Assembly: GCA_016179685.1 (NCBI GenBank)
Contig: JACPCR010000060.1
Span: 1-64,000 of the forward strand
DNA: 64,000 bases
Source: Planctomycetota bacterium
Lineage (GTDB): Bacteria > Planctomycetota > PUPC01 > JACPCR01
Direction of reading: 5' to 3'
The translations under genes were made by a program, and so were the position numbers. Numbering within the stretch: position 1 is the first letter of the stretch; every line of letters begins with the position of its first letter. The notes beneath the pieces are model-generated. The model ran no database searches and was not told the origin of the DNA. It saw only the letters and a list, made by a program, of their open reading frames with translations. Below are positions 53,275 through 61,380 of this stretch, piece by piece.

Positions 53275-53320
53275 GGTATCCCTGTTCATCAGTGCCGGCG
53301 TATGGATGAACAGGAATGTC
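53275..53320. repeat. Palindromic element E7 (beta-beta, decayed core)
   Basis: GGTATCCCTGTTCAT and ATGAACAGGAATGTC outer arms around CAGTGCCGGCGTATGG, where only the left half of the core is kept. It lies 23 bases before the hisC start. Confidence 0.75.
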
Positions 53321-53343
53321 AGCCTTCTGCCTGTTCCCTGGCC

Positions 53344-54402
53344 ATGTCTTATTTTCGACCCAACATCGAGGCCATGCAGGGCTATCAGCCGGGCGAGCAG
53401 CCGCGGGAGCAGGGGTTTATCAAGCTCAACACGAACGAGAACCCCTACCCGCCGTCGCCGAGGGTCCTTGACGCTCTGCGGGCCGCCTTGACGGAGGACC
53501 TCCGGAAGTACCCTGACCCCCTCTCTCAGGGCGTGCGGGAAAAGGCCGCAGAAGTTTATGGCCTGCGCCCCGATCAGGTCATCGTCGGGAACGGGTCGGA
53601 CGACCTCTTGGCGATGGTCTGCCGGGCGTCTGCCGGCGAGGGCGACTTGATCGTGCAGCCGCGCCCGACCTACACCTTGTATGAGACGCTGGCCCGCATT
53701 CAGGGCGCGCGGCTGCTTTCCGTCCCGTTCGAGGATTTCGCCCGGCTGCCGAACGGACTGGTACAGAAGGGAGCGAAGGTCACGTTCGTGAGCAATCCGA
53801 ACTCGCCGACGGGGACGGTGGTAACCACGGAAAGCTTGAGCGAGCTGGCGGACCGCGTGGACGGCATCCTGGTCGTCGACGAGGCCTACGTGGACTTCGC
53901 GGACTTCCACTCCTTGTCACTGTTGGACCGCCACGACAACGTGCTGGTGCTTCGGTCCTTCTCCAAGTCGTTTAGCCTTGCCGGGTTGCGAATTGGTCTG
54001 GGATTCGGATATCCGGCCCTGATCGACGGCCTGCTGAAGGTGAAAGATTCGTACAATCTGACGCGGTTGAGCCAGGCGGCGGCCCTGGCGGCGCTGGGGG
54101 ACCTCAATTACATGCGCGAGATGGTGGCGCGGGTGCGGGCGACGCGCGAGGATTTGAGCGTGTCGCTGGCCCGACTGGGACTGGAAGTCTATGCCTCACA
54201 GTCCAACTTCCTCTGGGCTCGATGCCTTCGCCCGCCGGCCCGCCGTGTCTACGAGGAACTCAAGCGCCGCAAGATTTTGATTCGTTATTTCAACCATCCG
54301 GGCCTCCAGGATTGCCTGCGCATCACGGTGGGCACGCCCGAAGAGATCGAGGCCCTGGTGCGCGAATTGAGGTCCATTCTGGAGGAGGCGGCAATGTCCT
54401 GA
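53344..54402 (+). CDS. hisC: Histidinol-phosphate aminotransferase
   Basis: 352 residues from ATG 53344 (MSYFRPNIEAMQGYQPGEQP); the longer reading frame from 53233 is made of palindrome E7 and is rejected. Class I/II aminotransferase: LNTNENPYPPSPRV, IVGNGSDDLL, NPNSPTG, VVDEAYVDF, the PLP lysine in RSFSKSFSLAGLRIG near 207, and a C-terminal LRITVGTPEE. It makes histidinol phosphate. hisB follows after 6 bases. Confidence 0.96.
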   Translation: MSYFRPNIEAMQGYQPGEQPREQGFIKLNTNENPYPPSPRVLDALRAALTEDLRKYPDPLSQGVREKAAEVYGLRPDQVIVGNGSDDLLAMVCRASAGEGDLIVQPRPTYTLYETLARIQGARLLSVPFEDFARLPNGLVQKGAKVTFVSNPNSPTGTVVTTESLSELADRVDGILVVDEAYVDFADFHSLSLLDRHDNVLVLRSFSKSFSLAGLRIGLGFGYPALIDGLLKVKDSYNLTRLSQAAALAALGDLNYMREMVARVRATREDLSVSLARLGLEVYASQSNFLWARCLRPPARRVYEELKRRKILIRYFNHPGLQDCLRITVGTPEEIEALVRELRSILEEAAMS

Positions 54403-54408
54403 GGGACC

Positions 54409-55026
54409 GTGCCGAGAAACAACATGGGAAAGATGCGGGATGCACGGCGAGCGCGGGTGGAGCGCAAGACCCGGGAGACCGAGGTGGTGGTGGAGCTGGG
54501 TCTGGACGGGGAGGGCCGCAGCAACATCCACAGCGGCGTGCCGTTCCTCGACCACATGCTCGAGTTGTTCAGCAAACACGGTTTTTTCGATCTGACCGTG
54601 GAGGCGAGGGGCGACCTAGCGGTGGACGATCACCACACGGTGGAGGACATCGGGATATGCCTCGGACAGGCGCTGTCGAAGGCGCTGGGAGACAAGATGG
54701 GCATTCGGCGCTTCGGCTCGGCCAGCGTGCCTCTGGACGAGGCGCTGGGGGTGGCCGTGGTGGACGTGAGCGGCCGCGCCTACCTCGCGCTGAGAGGCCG
54801 ACTGGGAAAGCAGCGCGTAGGGACATTCGATCCGGCGCTCGTGCAAGATTTTTTCCAGGCCCTGGCATCGAACGCCGCTTTGACGATCCATCTGACCGTG
54901 CCCTATGGCCGGAACGCCCATCACAAGATCGAGTGCCTGTTCAAGGCCTTCTCACGCGCCCTGGCGGACGCGGTGTCCTACGATGCGCGACAGACGGGAG
55001 TCCCGTCGACGAAGGGCATGATCTAG
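54409..55026 (+). CDS. hisB: Imidazoleglycerol-phosphate dehydratase
   Basis: 205 residues from GTG 54409; ATG 54424 is an alternative and gives the more usual length of about 200. Both metal-binding repeats are complete: HSGVPFLDHMLELFSKHG, DDHHTVEDIGICLGQAL, and the second set GRNAHHKIECLFKAFSRAL. It is the single-function form, without the phosphatase domain. End of the guaA-hisD-hisC-hisB run. 55027-55169 holds no feature I can name. Confidence 0.95.
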   Translation: MPRNNMGKMRDARRARVERKTRETEVVVELGLDGEGRSNIHSGVPFLDHMLELFSKHGFFDLTVEARGDLAVDDHHTVEDIGICLGQALSKALGDKMGIRRFGSASVPLDEALGVAVVDVSGRAYLALRGRLGKQRVGTFDPALVQDFFQALASNAALTIHLTVPYGRNAHHKIECLFKAFSRALADAVSYDARQTGVPSTKGMI

Positions 55027-55169
55027 GCCACAGGTCATCGCACGACCGCCCACTTCCCTCCCCCGCCTCCGCCTCCGCCCCTTGCGCCGCCATCACCGCC
55101 TATTCCTCACGGCGGGTCCCCATGTCCCCGTCTGGCTGACGAGCCTGCTCCGCGGTATGTTCAATGCTT

Positions 55170-55952
55170 ATGTGCCTGGTGATCCTACTTTTTCGGCCCG
55201 AAGAGGAATTTCCGCTGCTCCTGGCGGCGAATCGAGACGAGTTCTACGATCGACCCGGCGAGAGTCCCCAGCTCCTTTCGGCTTCTCCGAAAATTTGGGG
55301 CGGCCGGGACCCTCGTGCTGGAGGCACATGGCTGGGAGTGAACGAGCACGGCCTCGTGGTCGCTCTCACGGACGGGCCGCCGGAGTCCTTCGTGCCGGAC
55401 CGCCGTTCCCGCGGCCTGCTCTGCCTCGAAGCCCTTCACGCCTCCTCGCTTGCGCACCTTCGGAACTGGCTGAAGGAGGAGTGCCGCCAGTCCGCCTATA
55501 ATCGCTTCAACCTCGTCGCGTCCAACGGCCGCGAGGCCTGGGCGGCTTACGGGCCAGAGACCATCCGAACGGAATCCCTTTCGCCGGGCCTGCACCTCCT
55601 GGCGAATCGTCCGTCCATCGACGATCCGGAAACTCCCAAGCTGCGCCGATGCCGTCAGCTTCTCTCGGGCATCGAGGGTGAGGGCGCGGTCCCGGCCGTC
55701 CGCCGGCTGATGCAGGCCTGTGCTGACCATGGGGACGGTGGCCCCGATGCCGCGTGTGTGCACGGCGTCGGGCGTGGAACGCTTTCCAGCTCCCTTCTGG
55801 CGCTCCACCGCAGCGGACTCGCGTCCTCGCGTTATCTGCACGTCAACGCGCACCCCTGCGAGGCCGCGTTCGAAGATTGGTCGCCCCTATTCCGGGGAGG
55901 ATGCCGGGGCGCACCTCTACGGGCGCTTGACAGCGGCGGCCAGGAAGCTTAG
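55170..55952 (+). CDS. NRDE family protein (TANGO2-like)
   Basis: 260 residues from ATG 55170, which places Cys at position 2 (MCLVILLF) as in the family; ATG 55164 is 6 bases upstream. LLAANRDEFYDRP is the NRDE signature, followed by WGGRDPRAGGTWLGVNEHGL and NRFNLVASNG. The Cys 2 start suggests an Ntn-hydrolase-like fold. The family has been linked to heme or lipid handling in eukaryotes; the bacterial role is unknown. It lies 11 bases upstream of the aldolase gene and may be co-transcribed with it. Confidence 0.9.
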   Translation: MCLVILLFRPEEEFPLLLAANRDEFYDRPGESPQLLSASPKIWGGRDPRAGGTWLGVNEHGLVVALTDGPPESFVPDRRSRGLLCLEALHASSLAHLRNWLKEECRQSAYNRFNLVASNGREAWAAYGPETIRTESLSPGLHLLANRPSIDDPETPKLRRCRQLLSGIEGEGAVPAVRRLMQACADHGDGGPDAACVHGVGRGTLSSSLLALHRSGLASSRYLHVNAHPCEAAFEDWSPLFRGGCRGAPLRALDSGGQEA

Positions 55953-55963
55953 TACATCCCACC

Positions 55964-57049
55964 ATGAATTGGCGTGACCATCCTTGGGCTGGCGTGTTTC
56001 CGGCGACCCTGTGTCCCTTCCACGCGGACGAGTCGATCGACGAAGAAGGGCTTCGCCTCTATATTCGCGAGCTGGTGGCCTTCGAGGGCATCTGCGGGCT
56101 CACCTGCAACGGCCACACGGGCGAGATCATGTCCCTCCGGCCCGGGGAGCGAGCCGCGGTCACCCGCGTCGTGGCGCAGGAGGCGCGCTGCGGCGTCCGG
56201 CGAGTCAAGACCATTTCGGGAGTCAGCGCTGAAGGCAGCCTCGAGGCCATCGACCATGCGCTGGCCGCCAAGGAAGCCGGCGCAGACGCCATCCTGCTCA
56301 TGCCGCCTCATCACTGGCTGCGGTTCGGCCGCTCCAGCGAGACCGCGATCGGTTTCTTCCAGGACGTTGCCGAAGGCGCGGGCATCCCCATCGTGGTGCA
56401 TCAGTATCCGGCCTGGACGAAGGCGGGTTACACGCTCGAAGAGATGCTCGAAATGGTGAACATCCCCCAGGTGGTCTGTATCAAGATGGGGACGAGGGAC
56501 ATGGCCCGCTGGCTTTATGATTATGAAAGGATCAAGGAAGCCGCGCCGCGCATCAGCATCGTGACCTGCCACGACGAGTATCTGCTACCCACCCTGCTCG
56601 AGGCCGCGGACGGCGCCCTCGTCGGATTCGCCGGGTTCGCCCCTGAACTGATCGTCGAAATGGTCCATGCCGCGCTCGATGGCGACCTCCCCGCGGCACG
56701 CCGCGCCCAGAAAAAGGTCGCTGCCCTCGCCCGAGTCATCTATCGGTTCGGCGAGCCATCGAGCAATGCCCACCAGCGGATGAAATGCGCCCGCTGGCTC
56801 ATGGGGAGGTTCCCCAGCCCAACCGTCCGCAGGCCCCTCCGGCCCCTCCCGGAGGCGGAAGTCGCCCGCATCCGGTCCGAACTCGAGGCACTCGGCTACG
56901 ACACCGGGATATCTCCGTCGCTCCACCCGCCCGGCTGCACGACTGCACAGATAGGCAAGAAACTCAAGAGGGCAACAAAACGGGACCGCGAAATGTCGTC
57001 AGGGGCCAGAGTTCGGGGTTCGAGCGGTGTTCAGGATTCCGGCGACTGA
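55964..57049 (+). CDS. DapA-like (dihydrodipicolinate synthase/NAL family) aldolase
   Basis: 361 residues. The class I aldolase barrel (about 1-300) shows GVFPATLCPFHADESIDEEG, CNGHTGEIMSLRPGE where DapA has GTTGE, GADAILLMPPHHW, IVVHQYP and the Schiff-base Lys in VVCIKMGT near 174. The GTTGE change to GHTGE argues against true dihydrodipicolinate synthase. Members act on keto-sugar acids or sialic acid. The last ~40 residues (KKLKRATKRDREMSSGARV...) are basic and low-complexity, probably from read-through into non-coding sequence. Confidence 0.87.
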   Translation: MNWRDHPWAGVFPATLCPFHADESIDEEGLRLYIRELVAFEGICGLTCNGHTGEIMSLRPGERAAVTRVVAQEARCGVRRVKTISGVSAEGSLEAIDHALAAKEAGADAILLMPPHHWLRFGRSSETAIGFFQDVAEGAGIPIVVHQYPAWTKAGYTLEEMLEMVNIPQVVCIKMGTRDMARWLYDYERIKEAAPRISIVTCHDEYLLPTLLEAADGALVGFAGFAPELIVEMVHAALDGDLPAARRAQKKVAALARVIYRFGEPSSNAHQRMKCARWLMGRFPSPTVRRPLRPLPEAEVARIRSELEALGYDTGISPSLHPPGCTTAQIGKKLKRATKRDREMSSGARVRGSSGVQDSGD

Positions 57050-57205
57050 TGGCCGGTCACTGCCCGCTTCACACCTGACACCCTCCACCCCTGCTGCCGG
57101 CCCTCTGCGCCTCGGTGGTTTTCGCAGGAGTCCAAAGGAAGATCCACTCGCTCACGCCCGTAGCTCTGATTGAAATACCGAGACCGTAAGGGCTTTCGTT
57201 CCTCC

Positions 57206-57428
57206 GCCAGGGTTGGGCCGGCGAAGCCGGGCCAATCCCGGCTCTGAAATCCGCGAGCCCGAAGGAGAAATGCCGCCGTCCATCGAGCGTCTGCATTTCT
57301 TGATGAAATCCGCCTCCAAGGCGGATTTCATCAAGAACATCTTCTCTTCCCCGCCAGGGTTGGGCCGGCGAAGCCGGGCCAATCCCGGCTCTGAAATCCG
57401 CGAGCCCGAAGGGCGCAGCGGATTTCAC
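57206..57428 (-). repeat. Two composite-repeat hairpin units flanking a 31 bp palindrome
   Basis: Unit 1 at 57206-57272 and unit 2 at 57353-57428 share GCCAGGGTTGGGCCGGCGAA and TCTGAAATCCGCGAGCCCGA almost exactly. Between them GATGAAATCCGCCT-CCA-AGGCGGATTTCATC is a perfect palindrome (57302-57332). The rest of 57050-57463 shows no gene. This is the inverted orientation of the P unit at 30484-30570. Confidence 0.85.
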
Positions 57429-57463
57429 TAGACGCTTATTTTTGTTCCGTCCGGATAGCCCGT

Positions 57464-58888
57464 TTGCTCTTCAACACCCTCGATTTTGCGCTCTTCTTCG
57501 CCGTCGTCCTGGCCCTCTATTTTCTGCTGCCGGAGGGATGGCGGCGCGCCCTGCTCCTGGCGGCAAGCCTCTTCTTCTATGGCTACTGGGATTGGCGTTT
57601 CCTCGGCCTGATGGCGGCTTCGATCCTGGCCGCCTACGTCGCCGGCAGGGTCATCGAAAGCAGCGTGGCCGCCCGCCGCCGGCGCGCGGCCCTCTGGGTA
57701 GGTATTGCTTTCAACCTCCTCCTCCTCGGCGTTTTCAAGTACTTCAACTTTTTCGCTGACAGCCTCGCCGCGCTCCTCCGGTCCCTGGGCATGCAGGAGG
57801 CCGCGCCGCCGGCCCTGCGCATCGCCCTGCCCGTTGGGATTTCTTTCTTTACCTTCCAGGCCGTCGGATACGTCGCCGACGTCTATCGCGGGAAGATTCG
57901 GGCCGAAATCAGCCCCCTGGATACCGCTCTCTTCATAGCCTTTTTCCCCCAGCTCGTCGCAGGGCCGATCGAGCGGGCGAGCCGCCTGCTCCCCCAGCTT
58001 AAGGCGCATCCTACGGCCCACCGTGAACAAGTCGCCTCCGGCGCGTACTGGATATGCTGGGGACTCTTCAAGAAGGTATTCATCGCCGACAATCTCGCCC
58101 TCTTCGTCGAACCGATCTTCGACCGGCCAGGCAGCGCGCCCGGAGGACTCCTGGTTCTCTTCGGCCTCTACGCCTTCGCCTTCCAGATTTACTGCGATTT
58201 CTCGGGTTACACGGACATCGCCGCCGGGTCAGCCCGTTGCCTCGGGATCGAGCTTTCCCGGAATTTCGATCTTCCTTATCTGGCCACCTCGCCCCGGGAC
58301 TTCTGGCGTCGCTGGCACATCACGCTTTCGGAATGGTTGCGCGATTATCTGTACATTCCCCTCGGCGGCAGCCGAGGCAGCGCCTGGGCGACCGCCCGCA
58401 ATCTCTTTCTGACCATGCTCCTCGGCGGCCTCTGGCACGGCGCAGCCTGGACTTTTGTTCTCTGGGGCACCTTTCACGGCCTGCTCCTGCTGCTCCATCG
58501 TGGACTGGCATCCTTCTTGCCCGCGCCGGAGACACGCGCATCTCTCCGCAGGCTCTGGTGGAGCGTGCGCGTGGTGACGATGTTCCACCTCGTCTGCTTC
58601 GGCTGGCTGATCTTCCGCGCGCCCGACCTTCGCCAGGCCGTCTCCCTTCTCGGGCAGGTGCTGTTCCATTTCGACTTCAGCGCGGACGTCGTGCCTCTCG
58701 CGCTCCGGCTGCTTTTCTATGTATGGCCCCTGGCGCTCGTGCAGACCGCCCAGGCCATCACCGGCCGCACCGAGGTTCTCTCCGCTCTCCCCTGGCCCGC
58801 GCGGGGTATTCTTTATGCCCTCGGCTTCCTTCTCTTCATCCTTTTTGGCGCTTTTGAAAGCCGTGAATTCATCTATTTCCAGTTTTAG
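57464..58888 (+). CDS. MBOAT family O-acyltransferase (AlgI-like)
   Basis: 474 residues from TTG 57464 (LLFNTLDFALFFAVVLALYF). About ten membrane segments. The MBOAT catalytic His lies in LLGGLWHGAAWTFVLWGTFH near 325, with the conserved Asn and LSRNFDLPYLA and SPRDFWRRWHITLSEW upstream. AlgI-type proteins move acyl groups, usually acetyl, across the membrane for polysaccharide O-acetylation. The SGNH-like gene after it fits the usual AlgI plus AlgJ/X pairing. Polymer unknown; the glycan cluster at 43-49 kb is one candidate. Confidence 0.93.
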   Translation: MLFNTLDFALFFAVVLALYFLLPEGWRRALLLAASLFFYGYWDWRFLGLMAASILAAYVAGRVIESSVAARRRRAALWVGIAFNLLLLGVFKYFNFFADSLAALLRSLGMQEAAPPALRIALPVGISFFTFQAVGYVADVYRGKIRAEISPLDTALFIAFFPQLVAGPIERASRLLPQLKAHPTAHREQVASGAYWICWGLFKKVFIADNLALFVEPIFDRPGSAPGGLLVLFGLYAFAFQIYCDFSGYTDIAAGSARCLGIELSRNFDLPYLATSPRDFWRRWHITLSEWLRDYLYIPLGGSRGSAWATARNLFLTMLLGGLWHGAAWTFVLWGTFHGLLLLLHRGLASFLPAPETRASLRRLWWSVRVVTMFHLVCFGWLIFRAPDLRQAVSLLGQVLFHFDFSADVVPLALRLLFYVWPLALVQTAQAITGRTEVLSALPWPARGILYALGFLLFILFGAFESREFIYFQF

Positions 58889-58926
58889 CCGCCATTTCTC
58901 ATCCCGCCGGGATGAGAAATCCGGGC

Positions 58927-58975
58927 TAGTAGACGAGTTCGGAAGTGCACCCGCACTTTCGAACAGGGATACGAG
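58927..58975. repeat. Palindromic element E8 (alpha-beta hybrid)
   Basis: Left arm TAGTAGACGAGTTCGG (alpha), perfect core AAGTGCACCCGCACTT, right arm TCGAACAGGGATACGAG (beta). The inner stem GTTCG...CGAAC still pairs across the two arm types. It lies between the MBOAT and SGNH-like genes. Confidence 0.9.
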
Positions 58976-59101
58976 TGAAGCGCTGCCGCATCCAACAGTC
59001 TTCAGGACTCAAGACTCAGGAAGCGCGCGCCATGTTGCGGCTCCAAGACTGAAAAATTAACATGAGGTGGTCATTCTTAGACCAGAACTGCTCCAGACCC
59101 C

Positions 59102-60211
59102 ATGCTTGGTCCGGCATTCGCCACGTCCCTGCGCGCCGCCGTCGTCGCTGCCGCTCTCATTCTTCTCGCCGACGCCGGCTTCAGCCGGTTCGCCCGCGGC
59201 ATCCTGACGGACCACACGCTTCTCTATACCCTTCAGCGGGAGCGCGCTGAGGGACCCAGGGCCGAGATACTCTTTCTGGGCGACTCGACACTGGGCTACT
59301 CGGTGGACGCGGAAGAGGTCAGCCGTGAGGCCCATCGGACGGCACGCTGCCTCGCCCTGGTCGGCTACTTCGGCGCCTACGGTGATTTCAGGCTTCTGAA
59401 AGAAACCCTGGACCGGGGCCGAGCACCGGACGCCGTCGTCCTCATGCACGTCTATGACGCCTGGGAACGAGATATCCATCCTGTCCTTTACAACCGGTGC
59501 GTCCCTCCCTTGAGAGAAGCAGCCGGTGAATTCCTCCTTCGACGCCGTGAGCCTATGCGGATGATGGATATCCTTCTGGGCCGTGCCCTGGTCGTCTATC
59601 GCTACAAGTCCTTGATCCAAAACGCGCTGGTCCAAAACTTTCTGCCGCTTCTGCCTCTCGACACCGATCCACGGGCGGCGAAGATGGATGTCTTGGCTGA
59701 GTTCCACCGGAGGAACGGCTGGTCTTCCCTCGGGGAACTCGAGGCCAGAAACCAGAAAATCCGGAAGGAGGTCCTTGACCTGGGCTATTACCCGGTTGAG
59801 CCCTTCTGGGAGAATGCCCTGGAAGAGGATATCCAGGACCATGAGCAGTTTGTGAAGTCGAACCGCTTTCGCATCTCCCCGGACAACCTTTACTGGCTGG
59901 ATCGTACCGTGGAGACCGCTGCCGCAGCCGGCATACCCGTCTATTTCGCCTATGGGCCCATACTTCGGGAGTGCCTGGAATCCCCGCGCTTTCAGCTTTA
60001 CCTGAGCGATCTGAGAGCTTTTTTCGCGGAGTATGCGCGCACCCACACGGGGTTTGCGGTCCTCAGCGAGGACTTCTACGCCACGGATCGCCGCGAGGCG
60101 ATCAATGCGATCGACCATGTCCAACTCGAGGGCAGGATACGGTACACTCGGCATCTCACGCGGCTGCTTTCCGCCGTGCTCGACAGGGTGAATCCATCCG
60201 TTCAGCAATAG
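59102..60211 (+). CDS. SGNH-like (AlgJ/DltD-type) acetylation partner
   Basis: 369 residues. An N-terminal membrane or signal anchor (SLRAAVVAAALILLADAGF) precedes a periplasmic domain. LFLGDSTLGYSVDA near residue 58 is the GDS block with the nucleophilic Ser, and AINAIDHVQLEGR near 334 gives the Asp-x-x-His block (DHVQ form). This is the acetyl-accepting partner expected after an MBOAT gene. ATG 59102. Element E8 separates the two genes but they are on the same strand. Confidence 0.8.
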   Translation: MLGPAFATSLRAAVVAAALILLADAGFSRFARGILTDHTLLYTLQRERAEGPRAEILFLGDSTLGYSVDAEEVSREAHRTARCLALVGYFGAYGDFRLLKETLDRGRAPDAVVLMHVYDAWERDIHPVLYNRCVPPLREAAGEFLLRRREPMRMMDILLGRALVVYRYKSLIQNALVQNFLPLLPLDTDPRAAKMDVLAEFHRRNGWSSLGELEARNQKIRKEVLDLGYYPVEPFWENALEEDIQDHEQFVKSNRFRISPDNLYWLDRTVETAAAAGIPVYFAYGPILRECLESPRFQLYLSDLRAFFAEYARTHTGFAVLSEDFYATDRREAINAIDHVQLEGRIRYTRHLTRLLSAVLDRVNPSVQQ

Positions 60212-60321
60212 TGCCGCGCTATTCCTGAGCGGATTTGCCCTCGCGAGTGTCGCGTCATCGGTTTGAAGGTTTGGACCACCCGCGAAGCCGCCACCCGTCG
60301 GCCTCAAACCGACGAGTCTTT

Positions 60322-60353
60322 TCTCGTCCTCGTCGTCGTGAACGAGGACGAGA
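60322..60353 (+). terminator. Hairpin after the SGNH-like gene
   Basis: TCTCGTCCTCG pairs perfectly with CGAGGACGAGA around a 10-base loop, about 110 bases after the stop. There is no clear U-tract, so termination is possible but not sure. Confidence 0.35.
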
Positions 60354-60429
60354 ACACACAGCCATCGAAGACTTGTCTCCTTTCTTACGGCTTTGACCTT
60401 TGAGTACTCCTTGAATATAGTCCTTGGTC

Positions 60430-61296
60430 ATGGAAACGACTCCAGGTATCGAAATGCAGTTGCAATTTGATCCCGGCGCTCCGCCTCATGATCCGCACCT
60501 CTACGATTGCGTGGGGGTTGCCGATGGGGTGGAACGCCTCGAGGACGTGGACGAGTCGGCCATAGCCCGCTATCGGGAACAGGGCTACCTCGTCATTGAG
60601 CGTGCTTTCGGGTCCGAAGAGGTGCAGGCCGCGCTGGAGGGTCTTGTCGGCCTGATCCTGGGAAAGAGCCCGGAGTTCAAGAACATCCTGTTCGAGGCCA
60701 AGGCCCGGGAGATTCTGCCGACGCTTTCCGTGGACCAGAGGCAGGACGCGGTGCGGAAGCTGATGAGTTTCACGAGATTCGACCCGGGCCTGCGGGCCTT
60801 GGCCGAGCACCCCAGGCTTCTGGCCGTCATCCATCGCCTTTTGGCGGGGCCTCACGAGTTGTTCCAGGAAATGGCGCTGATCAAGCCGCCACGGCTGGGC
60901 CGAGAGAAGCCCTGGCATCAAGATCATTCCTATTTCGACCTTCCTTTGGATTGCCCCATCATCGGGGTGTGGATCGCCCTGGACGAAACGACCATCGAGA
61001 ACGGTTGCATGCACATCATGCCCGGCTGGCATCGGACGCCGCGGGTGCATTTTAACCGCCGAGACTGGCAAATCTGCGATGGGGAAATGCTGGGCCATCC
61101 GTGTCTAGCCGTTCCTCTACGGCCCGGAGGCTGCCTGTTGTTCGACGGCAAGCTCCCGCACGGCACCCCTGCCAACACCTCCTCGAAACGAAGGAGGGCT
61201 GTCCAGTATCATTACATTCCAGCGGTGGCCCGGCGCACTTCGAAGGCTGAACGCATGGCCGTCTTCGGCAGCGAGGGCAAGAACGTCTCCTGTTAG
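60430..61296 (+). CDS. Phytanoyl-CoA dioxygenase (PhyH) family protein
   Basis: 288 residues from ATG 60430. Fe(II)/2-oxoglutarate oxygenase fold: metal His-x-Asp in KPWHQDHSYFDLP near 163-165, VWIALDETTIENGCMHIMPG, and the distal His in KLPHGTPANTSSKRRRAVQY near 243 with the Arg that binds 2-oxoglutarate. All ligands are in place. The substrate cannot be read. It stands alone on the plus strand with no obvious partner. Confidence 0.9.
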   Translation: METTPGIEMQLQFDPGAPPHDPHLYDCVGVADGVERLEDVDESAIARYREQGYLVIERAFGSEEVQAALEGLVGLILGKSPEFKNILFEAKAREILPTLSVDQRQDAVRKLMSFTRFDPGLRALAEHPRLLAVIHRLLAGPHELFQEMALIKPPRLGREKPWHQDHSYFDLPLDCPIIGVWIALDETTIENGCMHIMPGWHRTPRVHFNRRDWQICDGEMLGHPCLAVPLRPGGCLLFDGKLPHGTPANTSSKRRRAVQYHYIPAVARRTSKAERMAVFGSEGKNVSC

Positions 61297-61380
61297 CCCA
61301 CGTTTCTCGCACGACGTGTTCGAAATGCGCCCTACGGGCTTCGACTCGAACAAATTTAGAGGAATGTCCGCAGCGACAGT

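Noticed and set aside
53233..53343. N-terminal extension of hisC
   Set aside because: Encoded by palindrome E7 and its flank; HisC proteins start near MSYFRPNI.
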